Notes: generated by a model from the sequence alone, not told the origin. Shown: positions 33,795 to 43,016, counted from the first letter of the stretch. The stretch is 64,000 bases of DNA from Desulfoscipio sp. XC116 (GCF_039851975.1 NZ_CP156660.1:2051035-2115034), one strand, 5' to 3'. Numbers and translations are program-made.

Positions 33795-34129
33795 AAAATC
33801 ACCCCCACCAAGGCTCTTAGTTAATAGAATGCCTGCATTTGCAAATCACATACGAATTTATGTCCGACGCCGGGTAATGCCATTGCCGGGTAATGCCATT
33901 GCGAGCGTAAGCGAAGCAATCCCAGACTCCGGAGCAGGCCCTCAAAGAAATGGCAACTGTAAAGTAGAGATTGCTTCGTCGCTTGCTTCTCGCAATGACA
34001 TACTTTCAAGCGCCGCAGGTTTTATTCAATGACGGACTTATGCTTTGTTCTCATCTTTTTATGGCGCCGCGTTTAACAGAATAGATATGTGATTTAGCTG
34101 CCTAAAAAACAGGGCTGCTTTATATATCT
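33795..34129. repeat. intergenic gap holding composite dispersed repeat, copy 1
   Basis: No gene. About 33872-34035 carries an inverted pair: GCGAGCGTAAGCGAAGCAATC (as GCGAGCGTAAGCGAAGCAAT) on the left, and GATTGCTTCGTCGCTTGC then CTCGCAATGACA on the right, followed by a reverse-orientation CGCCGCAGGTTTTATTCAATGACGGACTT unit (split across 34012-34035). The left arm is preceded by a tandem GGGTAATGCCATTG. Related copies lie at 39165-39412 and 46785-47030. Confidence 0.7.
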
Positions 34130-35257
34130 TCAGCTGCTATTGGTACCGGTTAATATTTCATTTATTAAAGACTCGCTGTTCAGAAACTCGGCAAATGATA
34201 ATTTTATAAACTGCACGGTATCGGTTAAAGCGAGGTAATTATACTTCAGAGTTTTTGACTTACTGTTGTTAACCACTATTATCTGCTGGTTACGGGACAA
34301 ACTTTTTTTAAATAAAGCTTTGAAATGCACATCAGCATCGGGAAATGAATAGCCCACGAATACTACCTTTTGACATGACCTGATTTCACGCATTGCTTCA
34401 CTAAGTATTTGCGAAATAATCGGGTGGGATATTTTCTTGATATGTGACGGTGGAATAATTAAGGTTTCAAATTCTGAGCTGTCAATAGGGCAGTAGTGCC
34501 AGCCTTTAGCAAATCTGCCGGTATCATTGCCGGCGTTCTTGGCAATATCCTCACCCGTATGTTCGTCAAACAGATCTATCTTGGTATCACGGGGAGTAAG
34601 TAAAACCTGCTTGCAGCAATGGCAATATTTCCAGTTTAAACTGCCGTGGCCTTTCATGATTTTAACGGCGCCTGGTTTAAGATGCCGCTCCATTGAGGGT
34701 TTTTTCCGGTCCAGGTCTTCGTTCATAAGGTGAATGCAGTAATTAATACAATCTGCATCAGGGTACATGAAGCTAAAAGCATTTTCCAGCAAAGTATCAT
34801 AGTTTAAAGTGAGTATGGCTATGTTTGGGTTATATTTACCGATGGTTTTCCAGAAAGAGCGGTATGTTTTTCCCTGTTCGTTCGATTTTACGCTAATAAC
34901 GTAATGAATAATTTTTATTAGTCCTTCTTTAACAGCACGAATTTTTGCATTGGGATATTGGGCGCTTAAATGCTCATCCTGGCTTATAAAGTAATCTAAA
35001 AAGCCGAATACAGTTTCCAGTGTGGGATATATCCTGGCCTGTGCATCCCAGGCAAAGTTATGCGCTATAAATTCCGTTACCATTTGCCCGATTGGTGAGT
35101 TTTGTATATCGGGAAGCTCACCGGACATGATTAACGGCAATATATCCGCCTGCAAGGGGGCACCATCGGCATAGGAGGCTCCGGCGCCAAATACAAAAAC
35201 CACATCCCTGCCGCCGGAGCGTTTGGTATATTCTTGGCTGTTTGTTTGCACATACAT
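34130..35257 (-). CDS. SIR2-like domain protein
   Basis: 375 residues. The NAD-fold opens with VVFVFGAGASYADGAPL (about 19-35); ILTLNYDTLLENAF (about 150-163) carries the N-x-D of SIR2-like proteins. GHGSLNW supplies the catalytic-type histidine, and a C-x-C-C cluster (KYCHCCKQV) plus HYCPID may bind zinc. VVFVGYSFPDADVHF is the C-terminal Rossmann segment. SIR2-like proteins of this type are often NAD-consuming effectors of phage-defence systems, but no partner gene (such as a HerA ATPase or an Argonaute) is adjacent. The start ATG has AGGTGAT before it. Confidence 0.8.
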   Translation of the reverse strand: MYVQTNSQEYTKRSGGRDVVFVFGAGASYADGAPLQADILPLIMSGELPDIQNSPIGQMVTEFIAHNFAWDAQARIYPTLETVFGFLDYFISQDEHLSAQYPNAKIRAVKEGLIKIIHYVISVKSNEQGKTYRSFWKTIGKYNPNIAILTLNYDTLLENAFSFMYPDADCINYCIHLMNEDLDRKKPSMERHLKPGAVKIMKGHGSLNWKYCHCCKQVLLTPRDTKIDLFDEHTGEDIAKNAGNDTGRFAKGWHYCPIDSSEFETLIIPPSHIKKISHPIISQILSEAMREIRSCQKVVFVGYSFPDADVHFKALFKKSLSRNQQIIVVNNSKSKTLKYNYLALTDTVQFIKLSFAEFLNSESLINEILTGTNSS

Positions 35258-35664
35258 GAATAGATCACCTGTAATAGCTGCCGGCTGATTTGTTTAATGG
35301 CGCATTTAAAAGAAACCACCAAGCCTTAGCCGGTGGTTTTATATATAGAATTGTTTCAAATTATCGGTTCATTTATACCAGATTAAAGTTTTCCATTACA
35401 TTCTCAAGGGAAAACAGTATCATCAATTGCCGGATATTAAAGACTAACCGCCCAAAAGTGGAGCGTCACATAATATAGATAAAGCGTAAGCACTGAAGAA
35501 GCCGTTATGCGGAATATTATTGAAAGAAAAAGACAGTTGGCAGTTGCTAACGAAAAAAGGTAGCAGAAAACGCAACGGAATGGTTAGCTCTTTAACTAAC
35601 TAAAATAGGGCTTTCACTTAGTGCCTAACCCTGGAGTTACTTTTAGCAAGCCATAGCTTGGTAC
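35258..35664. other. 407-bp intergenic gap
   Basis: No gene is supported. A hairpin ACCACC...GGTGGT with a following T-rich stretch (about 35318-35342) could act as a terminator in either direction. The remainder is AT-rich without a recognisable repeat. Confidence 0.4.
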
Positions 35665-36078
35665 TTATCGAATTGCTTTTTCCTCTTGAACATCAAGGCG
35701 CTTGCCAATGTTTTTGACATCACCCCAAATAGAATCTAGTTGAGTAAAAATCTTCTTGTGCGTTGCACGGTTGATAGCCCTTAAATCGTTAACAGCGGCC
35801 TCAATAGCAACCTGGCCTTGCCTTAATTCTAACTGACCAGCTTCCAGTTTTTCCTGGCCCCGTCTTAGATCCTGTACTTCTTGCTTTAATTCTTGTTGAC
35901 CTTGTCTTAAGTCGGTCTGGGCAGCTTCCAGTTTTTTCTGACCTTGTCTTAAGTCGGCCTGGCCAGCTTCCAGAGTGTCAAGGCGGGTATTAACTTGCTG
36001 CAATTCCTGATGGATAGGTTTTAACTCCCCCTGAATAACGGCGCGAAGCATATCAAACAATTCATTATTGTTCGGCAT
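35665..36078 (-). CDS. coiled-coil protein with LRQGQ repeats
   Basis: 137 residues, a single long coiled coil. A seven/eleven-residue pattern repeats about eight times (LEAGQADLRQGQKKLEAAQT, then related versions) from about residue 32 to 95. A short N-terminal helix (NNELFDMLRAVIQG) and C-terminal amphipathic helix flank it. No family function known. The internal repeats in the DNA (about 33 bases) make it prone to length change. Confidence 0.65.
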   Translation of the reverse strand: MPNNNELFDMLRAVIQGELKPIHQELQQVNTRLDTLEAGQADLRQGQKKLEAAQTDLRQGQQELKQEVQDLRRGQEKLEAGQLELRQGQVAIEAAVNDLRAINRATHKKIFTQLDSIWGDVKNIGKRLDVQEEKAIR

Positions 36079-36243
36079 AATAATTCTCCCTTCCGTTTAT
36101 TACTGATTCGGTTTTTCCGATAGTCTTCCTGCCTTTGGAAAGAGAAAAAATTATATTTAAGCTAAGTCCATCTGGTGGATTAATAAAAAACAAAAAACAC
36201 AGTAAATAAAATCCGGCCAGAACCAAAACCCACAAAACATAAA

Positions 36244-36275
36244 AAACCCTCTATCCTGTATGGATAAAGGGTTTT
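36244..36275 (-). terminator. terminator after tRNA-Val
   Basis: Minus strand AACCCTTTATCC pairs with GGATAGAGGGTT around ATACA, then TTTTTT. It starts four bases after the tRNA CCA. Confidence 0.8.
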
Positions 36276-36278
36276 CTT

Positions 36279-36353
36279 TGGTGGGGCTAACTGGTTTCGA
36301 ACCAGTGGCCTCTTGAATGTGAGTCAAGCGCTCTCCCGCTGAGCTATAGCCCC
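36279..36353 (-). tRNA. tRNA-Val(CAC)
   Basis: A 75-base cloverleaf. Acceptor GGGGCTA/TAGCCCC, D-arm GCTC...GAGC, anticodon stem CTTGA/TCAAG with loop CTCACAT (anticodon CAC, reading GUG), T-arm ACTGG-TTCGAAA-CCAGT, and encoded CCA. U33 and the TTCGA core are conserved. It is a single gene between the coiled-coil gene and the DUF362 gene, with its own terminator. Confidence 0.93.
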
Positions 36354-36545
36354 ATTTATTGACGAAGTTAAGTATACCACACCTTTTTAGCATATGCAAT
36401 ATTAAAAATAATATTGCTGTTCCTTAGCTCTTGCAAGCTAAGTTATTCACCGTTCAATAAGGACCTTTATATTACTCGATAGCCACATGTAGCGATATTT
36501 TTTCAATTATGGTAAAATGTTAACTTAATAGAGGAGGGGGTTACT

Positions 36546-37652
36546 GTGTCACAGTTTTCGGAGGTTTATTTTACTGACTTACGCACCAACAGTAAGGAAA
36601 ACTTGCTTAAAAAATTAGCCAAGTTATGCAACCGGGCAGGTTTAAAGGAAGTTATCAAGCCCAATGAACTGGTGGCACTGAAAGTCCACTTCGGCGAAAA
36701 GGGTAATTTAGCTTATATCCGCCCGCAATTTGTACGTCAAATTGTTGATAAAGTCAGAGAATACGGCGGCAAGCCATTTATTACCGATGCCAACACATTG
36801 TATGTGGGTTCCAGGGCTAATGCGGTAGATCACTTGGAAACCGCCATTCAAAACGGATTTGATTTTGCGGTAGTCAATGCGCCACTGATTATTGCCGACG
36901 GTTTAAACGGCAAAGATTATGTTAATGTACCCATTGAAGGAAATCATTTTAAAGAAGTTAAAATAGGTAGTGCGGCCTACCACGCGGGGGCTATCATATC
37001 CGTAACTCATTTTAAAGGTCATGAATTGACCGGTTTTGGCGGCGCATTGAAAAACCTGGGCATGGGTTTGGGCTGCCGCAGCGGCAAACAAATGATGCAT
37101 TCCGACGTTTTGCCCAGCGTTGTTGCTGAAAAGTGTCTGGCTTGCGGTTTGTGTGCCAGGTGGTGTCCGGCAGCCGCCATCAATATTGAGGAGCACGCCG
37201 CTATTGACGAGAATCTATGCTGGGGTTGCGGCGAGTGTACCGTTACCTGTCCCGAAGGGGCGATAAAAATTAGCTGGAAGACCCAACCCAATAACGTACA
37301 GGAAAAGATTGTGGAATACACTATGGGTGTTTTAAAAAATAAAGAACATAAGGCTGTTCATATTTCTTTTATTATGAACGTTTCCCCGGAATGCGATTGC
37401 TGTTCCTATAACGATGCTCCAATAGTACGGGATATTGGCATTGCGGCTTCCCGCGATCCCGTGGCCCTGGACCAGGCCTGCGTTGATCTGGTTAACAATG
37501 AAGCTGCGCTTAGCGGCTCCCGTCTGGGGGACAATCTGCATGCCGAGGATAAGTTCGGTGCGCTGCATAAGGGCATTGATTGGTCTGTACAGCTGGCTTA
37601 TGGTGAAAAAATGGGACTTGGCTGTAGAAATTATCAGTTAGTAAGAATTTAA
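36546..37652 (+). CDS. DUF362 protein with 2x[4Fe-4S] ferredoxin domain
   Basis: 368 residues. N-terminal DUF362 (VALKVHFGEKGNLAYIRP, FITDANTLYVGSR, SVTHFKGHELTGFGGALKN). The ferredoxin insert carries two clusters: CLACGLCARWCP and CWGCGECTVTCP (about 198-240). It is probably an iron-sulfur oxidoreductase or cluster carrier; no substrate is known. The start is GTG 36546 with GAGGAGGGGG upstream; an extended -10 (TGGTAAAAT) lies about 40 bases before it. A terminator follows at 37739. Confidence 0.88.
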   Translation: MSQFSEVYFTDLRTNSKENLLKKLAKLCNRAGLKEVIKPNELVALKVHFGEKGNLAYIRPQFVRQIVDKVREYGGKPFITDANTLYVGSRANAVDHLETAIQNGFDFAVVNAPLIIADGLNGKDYVNVPIEGNHFKEVKIGSAAYHAGAIISVTHFKGHELTGFGGALKNLGMGLGCRSGKQMMHSDVLPSVVAEKCLACGLCARWCPAAAINIEEHAAIDENLCWGCGECTVTCPEGAIKISWKTQPNNVQEKIVEYTMGVLKNKEHKAVHISFIMNVSPECDCCSYNDAPIVRDIGIAASRDPVALDQACVDLVNNEAALSGSRLGDNLHAEDKFGALHKGIDWSVQLAYGEKMGLGCRNYQLVRI

Positions 37653-37738
37653 CGGACGACATTATGTGACCCAACAAAGTTACCCTTTAAACAACATGAA
37701 CTTTTTCAAAAGCCCGCTCGCTTATCTCAGCCATCAAA

Positions 37739-37763
37739 AAACCGCCCCCAAAAGGCGGTTTTT
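37739..37763 (+). terminator. terminator of the DUF362 gene
   Basis: AAACCGCC and GGCGGTTT pair with a seven-base loop, followed by TTATC. It is also usable from the minus strand (A-run on the left). Confidence 0.8.
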
Positions 37764-37879
37764 ATCATTGCACATGTCTCATATATCTTCATTTCTTGCC
37801 ATGCAAAGGCTAAATTACATTTTCACCTTTACTACATGGTACGTCATTTAGATGGTACATCATTAAACAGCATGTTTGT

Positions 37880-38701
37880 CTAATACGTAAAGGTAAATGC
37901 ATCCATAACCTTGCTTACCGGGCGTGATTGTAAGAATTTATTCGGTACCCACGATTCAAAAAAGTAAAGAGCGCCATTAGAGGGATCCCAGCCGTTCAGC
38001 GCATCCCGGGCGGCTTTTTTCCCCGACTCACTGGCCGGCTTATTAATCCAGCCGTTTAGTACCGGCTCAAACTGGTATTTTCCAGCTTGATCAACTTGGT
38101 ATACTACGCCCGGGATGGAATTGGGGAACGAAGCACTGTCCACCCGGTTTAAAACAGTAGCACCAACAGCCACCTGGGTAACGTAGGATTCCGAATCCGC
38201 CTCGGCGGTAATAATGCGGGCCAGCAAATCAAAATCTCCCGTCTTAAAGTTCGGGCCGCCCCGGCTCACGTTAAAGTTATTGCTGGGAGCACCGGTCCCC
38301 GGCGATGCATTGCCGCTGATATTCTGCGATTTATATTGGGGTATGTACAATACTTGTCCCGGATATATTAATTCGCTTTTTAGTTGATTAATTTCCTTAA
38401 TGCTGCTGCTGCTAACGCCGAATTTTTTACCGATCAGGTACAAGGTATCCCCTTTTTGGGCCGCATACCGAGTCGGTATATTCAACTGCTGTCCGGTGTA
38501 AATAGCGTTGGACCATAAATTATTATTATAGCGCAAGGCATACTGGCTGACATTATACCACTGGCTGATCTTATAGATAGAATCACCTTTGTCTACCGCA
38601 TGCACCTGTGCCATACCCATAGCCGGAAACAGCAATACCAGTATCGGTAATAATAGAAAACAAACGAATCTCCCTTTTGACATCTTAAAATTTTTTTCCA
38701 T
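37880..38701 (-). CDS. LysM-LysM-cell wall hydrolase (SleB-like)
   Basis: 273 residues. A basic start then a hydrophobic signal peptide (CFLLLPILVLLFPAMGMAQ). Two LysM domains (about 33-78 and 80-125: VDKGDSIYKISQWYNVS, AQKGDTLYLIGKKFGVS) are followed by a Hydrolase_2/SleB domain (about 155-273: LLARIITAEADSESYVTQVA, with the likely catalytic Glu in TAEAD). It is secreted and binds peptidoglycan; a spore-cortex-lytic role is possible, as for SleB/CwlJ, but vegetative action cannot be excluded. AGGAGG lies 13 bases before ATG. Confidence 0.88.
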   Translation of the reverse strand: MEKNFKMSKGRFVCFLLLPILVLLFPAMGMAQVHAVDKGDSIYKISQWYNVSQYALRYNNNLWSNAIYTGQQLNIPTRYAAQKGDTLYLIGKKFGVSSSSIKEINQLKSELIYPGQVLYIPQYKSQNISGNASPGTGAPSNNFNVSRGGPNFKTGDFDLLARIITAEADSESYVTQVAVGATVLNRVDSASFPNSIPGVVYQVDQAGKYQFEPVLNGWINKPASESGKKAARDALNGWDPSNGALYFFESWVPNKFLQSRPVSKVMDAFTFTY

Positions 38702-38794
38702 ATGCCTGTAACATTACCTCCTTGTCCAAGTTGTCGGCTTAATTATATAAGGCTGCCGTTATTTGGCCAAGCAGTAAATTATGGCATAACAGGG

Positions 38795-39130
38795 TTAGTT
38801 TAGCTTCTTAGCCCGTTCACCGTACATTTTTTCATTGATGTGCTCTACTAAAAACATGGTCGAGAAAACGTGATAAATCCTTATGACTACGCTTTCTACG
38901 GCCCCCTCCATTGTGGTTAAGGGTTCTTCAAGCACCGGTCGAAAGCCGAATTTATTTTCCAATACTTGCATAAATGATGCAACGATTTTTTCGCGTGTTT
39001 CTTCGCTGCCCACACCGGACCAGGGCATGTAGGCATCGACAAAATTCATTTTGGCGCACCGCTCCAATTCATCAATGAACCAAGCCTTGAATTGATCAAA
39101 GGTTGGACGTTTTTTATTAAAGCTTTCCAT
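38795..39130 (-). CDS. unknown protein, 111 residues
   Basis: No family recognised. It is a soluble, mostly helical protein (FDQFKAWFIDELERCAK, AVESVVIRIYHVFSTMFLVE) with no signal peptide. It follows nothing closely; the sleB-like gene is 93 bases downstream, so the two could be co-transcribed. Confidence 0.6.
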   Translation of the reverse strand: MESFNKKRPTFDQFKAWFIDELERCAKMNFVDAYMPWSGVGSEETREKIVASFMQVLENKFGFRPVLEEPLTTMEGAVESVVIRIYHVFSTMFLVEHINEKMYGERAKKLN

Positions 39131-39149
39131 TTATACAACCTCACTCGCT

Positions 39150-39420
39150 CGTTTTAATGAATAATTTTGGAGACTTCAACCCCTTGTCATGGCTATGAAT
39201 ACAACCTGTGATGCTTGAAGTCCATCATTACTATAAATATAACCTACGACGCCTGAAGCCCGTCATCGTTATGAATATAACCCGCAATGTTTAAAGTTTG
39301 TCATTGCGGGGAGTGAAGCGACGAAGCAATCTCCGTTTTACAGCCCGTATTCCTTTGGGAACCTGCTTCGGAGTCTGAGATTGCTTCGCTGCGTTCGCAA
39401 TGACATACTTTTTGGCCTTT
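39150..39420. repeat. composite dispersed repeat, copy 2
   Basis: Three or four degenerate tandem units of about 45 bases (TGAAGTCC, then ATCATT, TATGAATATAACC) run from about 39165 to 39300. They are followed by an inverted pair: GTCATTGCGGGGAGTGAAGC with GACGAAGCAATCTCC, and GAGATTGCTTCGCTGCGTTC with GCAATGACAT. It is the largest tandem array of the 45-base unit in the window. Confidence 0.7.
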
Positions 39421-39426
39421 CAACTT

Positions 39427-40641
39427 TTAACACCCGATACCGAGGAACCTGCGCATTAACGAAGGACCGTCCGGCAGTATGATACCGGTGGCGGCGGCAG
39501 ATGATTCGCTGTAGATTTGGCTGTGCTCCGCACTTGCAACGCCGCCGCCCGCCAGCACATAGGGTACCGGCTCGGCGGTATGTGTACGGAGGCTCAGCGG
39601 AGTCGGGTGATCGGGCAGCAGCATGACCCGGTATGCGGGTAAATCAGTTAAACCGCCCAGCAATAGACCCAGCACCTGGCTGTCTATTTGCTCAATTGCT
39701 TTCACTTTGATCTCTGTATCTCCCTGGTGCCCGGCTTCGTCCGGAGCCTCAATATGCACGTAAACAAAGTCCGCCCCGTCGTGCAGCGCGGCCAATGCGG
39801 CTTCTGCCTTGCCTTTAAAATTAGTATGAATATTGCCTGTGGCGCCGGGCACTTTTATCACCTGCAGACCGGCGCAGATACCAATGCCCATAATCAGGTC
39901 CACAGCGGAAATAACGGCCCCCTCCAGGTGATATAAATCTTTAAACAGCGGCAGTTGGGGTCTCTTGCCCTGACCCCACAGCCATACTGAATTGGCCGGG
40001 TTTAGCCCTCTGTCCACTCGGGACCTGTTCACCGGATGCTCCTTTAGCACAGCATAGCTTTGTTTCATTATCTCAAGCAGCGTATCCGCGCCTGCACCAT
40101 CGGGCAAATAGTCTTTCACAACCCGGCCTGATATATCATGAGGCGGCGTTAAAACGGCTTTTTCCGGACCCTGCCGCCAGACCATTAAGTGACGGTAACT
40201 AATACCGGGATAAAAGCGTTTATCTCCGACACCCAGCTTTAATTGTACGGTTTCAATCAGCTCGCGGGCCTCCTCGCTGGTTATCTCACCGGCACTGTAA
40301 TCAAGCATCTGCTTAATAGCGTAATCAGGCTCATCCGACAGTGTCACCAGGTTACAGCGAAAGGCCGTATCATCATCGTCCAGCTCTACACCCATACTGA
40401 CCGCTTCCAGCGGTGAACGCCCGGTGTAATACTTCTCCGGTGCATAACCCATTACCGATAGATTAGCCACATCACTGCCCGGAGCAAACCCGTCCGGTAC
40501 GGTTTTCACCAGCCCGGTTTCTCCGCATGCGGCCAAGCTGTCCATATGGGGAGTTTTCGCATACTGCAACGGCGTTTGGTTATCCAACTCAGGACGGGGG
40601 TAATCAGCCATTCCATCGCCCAAAACCACTATATACTTCAT
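39427..40641 (-). CDS. apgM: cofactor-independent phosphoglycerate mutase, archaeal type
   Basis: 404 residues from ATG 40641. Alkaline-phosphatase-fold metalloenzyme: MKYIVVLGDGMADYP at the start (metal Asp in GDGMAD), the nucleophile region PGSDVANLSVMGY, and the C-terminal metal ligands HIEAPDEAGHQGD and LLPDHPTPL. It interconverts 3- and 2-phosphoglycerate. It is the last gene after hom-thrB-lysC in the same direction, though a 232-base gap with repeats lies between. Confidence 0.92.
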   Translation of the reverse strand: MKYIVVLGDGMADYPRPELDNQTPLQYAKTPHMDSLAACGETGLVKTVPDGFAPGSDVANLSVMGYAPEKYYTGRSPLEAVSMGVELDDDDTAFRCNLVTLSDEPDYAIKQMLDYSAGEITSEEARELIETVQLKLGVGDKRFYPGISYRHLMVWRQGPEKAVLTPPHDISGRVVKDYLPDGAGADTLLEIMKQSYAVLKEHPVNRSRVDRGLNPANSVWLWGQGKRPQLPLFKDLYHLEGAVISAVDLIMGIGICAGLQVIKVPGATGNIHTNFKGKAEAALAALHDGADFVYVHIEAPDEAGHQGDTEIKVKAIEQIDSQVLGLLLGGLTDLPAYRVMLLPDHPTPLSLRTHTAEPVPYVLAGGGVASAEHSQIYSESSAAATGIILPDGPSLMRRFLGIGC

Positions 40642-40677
40642 AATATACCTGGTTTTTGAACGCCAAAGAAACGCCAA

Positions 40678-40790
40678 GGGGACGGTTCTATTGGCGAATT
40701 ACCATTGGCAACTAGCACGGGAAGCACCACGGGGACGGTTTATGTGAGCCGACCCTGCGGCTCTGCCACCAGAACCGTCTTCTTGGCTCA
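40678..40790. repeat. cluster of GGGGACGGTT/AACCGTC palindromic repeats
   Basis: GGGGACGGTTCTATTGGCG, CACGGGGACGGTTTATGTGA and, inverted, CACCAGAACCGTCTTCTTGG lie within 110 bases. The core (GGACGGTT) is the complement of that in the 1.4-4.5 kb elements. It fills the apgM-lysC gap. Confidence 0.6.
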
Positions 40791-40873
40791 CCCTTGGTTC
40801 ATAACCAGGATTTCGCTCCTTTCGGTTTAATTTATCTGCCCCGGAAGCAGATACTGTGACAGGGATGCCTTGG

Positions 40874-42097
40874 TTAGTTTTGCCCAACGCTGTCCAGGGC
40901 AAATTTTTTATGCAGCGTTTTAACCGCCTGCTCGGCCTCATTGTTTTTAACGATGCAGGATATCTTGATATCCGAAGTGGAGATCATGTCAATATTTATA
41001 TCCGCGTCCGCCAAAGCTCCGAAAGTCATGGCCGCTATGCCGGGATTGCTGTTCATACCGGCTCCGACCACTGAAACCATGGCCACATCGGCGTCATGAG
41101 TGTAACCCTGAGCCCCCACCACTTTTATAGTTTCCTCAATGGTCTCCAAGGATCTGCGCAAGTCATCCTGCGTCACTGTGAATGATATATCATTGACACC
41201 GTCGCGCATGGAACTCTGCACAATCATATCCACGCTGATGTTATTGTCGGCCAGGTTCTTAAATATCATATAGGCAATGCCCGGTTGATCGGGCACTCCG
41301 AAAATACCCAGTTTGGCAACGTTTTTGGTATATGTAACACCGGTAATAATCATATTCTTTTCCATATCGGTTTCCTCCTTCACAATGGTGCCCGGATGGT
41401 TGTTGAAGCTGCACCGGACATGCAGCGGTATGTTGTAAAGCTTGGCGCATTCCACCGCCCGTGGATGCAGCACCGCCGCGCCCAGGTGGGCCAGCTCCAG
41501 CATTTCATCATAAGTAATGGTGTCCAGTTTGCAGGCCTCGGGCACTACCCTGGGGTCGGTGGTATAGACACCATCCACATCAGTAAAAATTTCGCACAGA
41601 TCAGCTTGCAAAGCAGCGGACAGCACCACAGCGGTGGTATCCGAGCCGCCCCTGCCCAATGTGGTTATATCTCCATATTCGTTCAGTCCCTGGAAACCGG
41701 CCACTATCAATATCTTACCCTTCGCCAGTTCAGCCCGCATGCGAGTGTTATCCACAGCAGTTATACGGGACTTGGAATAATATACGTCTGTTTTTATACC
41801 GGCCTGCGGCCCGGTAAGGGATACCGCTTCGACACCCAGGTTTTTAATAGCCATAGCCAAGAGGGCAATGGATACCTGTTCCCCAGTGGATAACAGCATA
41901 TCCATTTCACGGGGAGACGGGCTATCGGTTATTTGCCGGGACAAATCTATCAAATCATCGGTAGAGTCGCCCATAGCCGACACGACCACCACCATTTGAT
42001 TGCCCTGGCGGTACTGTTCCACTACCCGCCTGGCTACATTTTTAATGCGTGAGGCATCCCCCACCGAAGTGCCGCCGAATTTTTGCACAATCATCAT
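40874..42097 (-). CDS. lysC: aspartate kinase
   Basis: 407 residues from ATG 42097, which has AAGGGGTGG upstream; GTG 42106 is too close to that RBS. Kinase domain: MIVQKFGGTSVGD, then GGSDTTAVVLSA; C-terminal tandem ACT domains (LGIFGVPDQPGIAYMIFKNL, ADVAMVSVVGAGMNSNPG) for feedback control by lysine/threonine. First step of the aspartate family pathway. An internal beta-subunit start, as in B. subtilis, is conceivable at Met near VKEETDMEKNM, but is unproven. Confidence 0.95.
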   Translation of the reverse strand: MMIVQKFGGTSVGDASRIKNVARRVVEQYRQGNQMVVVVSAMGDSTDDLIDLSRQITDSPSPREMDMLLSTGEQVSIALLAMAIKNLGVEAVSLTGPQAGIKTDVYYSKSRITAVDNTRMRAELAKGKILIVAGFQGLNEYGDITTLGRGGSDTTAVVLSAALQADLCEIFTDVDGVYTTDPRVVPEACKLDTITYDEMLELAHLGAAVLHPRAVECAKLYNIPLHVRCSFNNHPGTIVKEETDMEKNMIITGVTYTKNVAKLGIFGVPDQPGIAYMIFKNLADNNISVDMIVQSSMRDGVNDISFTVTQDDLRRSLETIEETIKVVGAQGYTHDADVAMVSVVGAGMNSNPGIAAMTFGALADADINIDMISTSDIKISCIVKNNEAEQAVKTLHKKFALDSVGQN

Positions 42098-42109
42098 ATT
42101 ATCCACCCC

Positions 42110-43012
42110 TTATATTACTTCCAGTGCTCTTGCTCCCACCGGGCTGGGCGCCAGTATCAATGAACGGGCGTTGACGCCGCTTTCCCGAAAGGTTTCTTTC
42201 ATCACTTCCGCAATTAATTCCTGATTATTATCGGCCAGGGCGACTATAGCAGGCCCGGCTCCGCTTAAGGCCACACCCCGGGCTCCGGCCAGCCGGGCCG
42301 CTGATACCACTTTTTTAAAACCGGGGATCAACCCCGCGCGAAAAGCTTGGTGCAGCTTATCTTCCATAGCCGTGCCCAACACGGATAAATCCCCCTTTTG
42401 CAGCGCAGCCACCAACAATGCCGCGCGGCCAATATTGAACACGGCATCCCGCATGGTCACCATGTGCGGCAGAGCCTCCCTGCTGTCCCTGGTGCTCATG
42501 GCAAAATCGGGCACAGCCACTACCGCGTTGAGCCCCGCCGGCAAATCTATCTTGGTCCAGGTTATTTCAGCCTCTACCGAGGCATATATCACTAACCCGC
42601 CCAACAGAGCCGGTGCAATATTATCCGGATGCCCTTCCATGGAACAGGCGAGCGCAAGCATTTCCCGTTTGCTTAAATTGGCGCCGCTCAATCTATTGGC
42701 GGCAATGATGCCTCCGATAACCGCGGAGGCGCTGCTGCCCAATCCCCGGCCCACCGGTATGCCGTTTACCAGCCGGATACGCAGCCCGGCCGGTGCATAA
42801 CCGGTCCGGTCAAATACCCGCTTGGCTGCCTGGTAAACCAGATTGTTCTCGTTGCGCGGCAAATCAGCCGCACCCTCACCCTCTATCTCAACTACCAGGC
42901 CGCGGGTAATTTTATAAAATTCAACTATATTATACAGTTCCAGCGCCATGCCCAGGCAGTCAAAGCCCGGACCCAAGTTAGCGGTGGTGGCCGGCACCTG
43001 AACTCTAATCAC
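42110..43012 (-). CDS. thrB: homoserine kinase
   Basis: About 300 residues, GHMP-kinase family. PATTANLGPGFDCLGMAL near the N-terminus; the ATP loop GIPVGRGLGSSASAVIGG; the C-terminal GVALSGAGPAIVAL. It phosphorylates homoserine for threonine synthesis. I prefer GTG 43012, because GGAGG lies 11 bases upstream; the earlier GTG 43024 would overlap the hom stop and its RBS. No thrC is in the window. Confidence 0.94.
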   Translation of the reverse strand: MIRVQVPATTANLGPGFDCLGMALELYNIVEFYKITRGLVVEIEGEGAADLPRNENNLVYQAAKRVFDRTGYAPAGLRIRLVNGIPVGRGLGSSASAVIGGIIAANRLSGANLSKREMLALACSMEGHPDNIAPALLGGLVIYASVEAEITWTKIDLPAGLNAVVAVPDFAMSTRDSREALPHMVTMRDAVFNIGRAALLVAALQKGDLSVLGTAMEDKLHQAFRAGLIPGFKKVVSAARLAGARGVALSGAGPAIVALADNNQELIAEVMKETFRESGVNARSLILAPSPVGARALEVI

Positions 43013-43016
43013 AGGT

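Noticed and set aside
33872-34035. Insertion sequence
   Set aside because: Inverted arms are present but there is no transposase and no complete reading frame; it is better called a dispersed repeat.
35665-36078. Possible CRISPR array, because of regular repeats
   Set aside because: Repeats are in frame, about 33 bases with no unique spacers, and encode a coiled coil.
37666-37851. 61-codon frame after the DUF362 gene
   Set aside because: It runs through the terminator hairpin and has no RBS.
41259-41450. Separate aspartate kinase beta-subunit frame
   Set aside because: This frame is out of register with lysC; any internal beta start would be in the lysC frame and cannot be proven from sequence.
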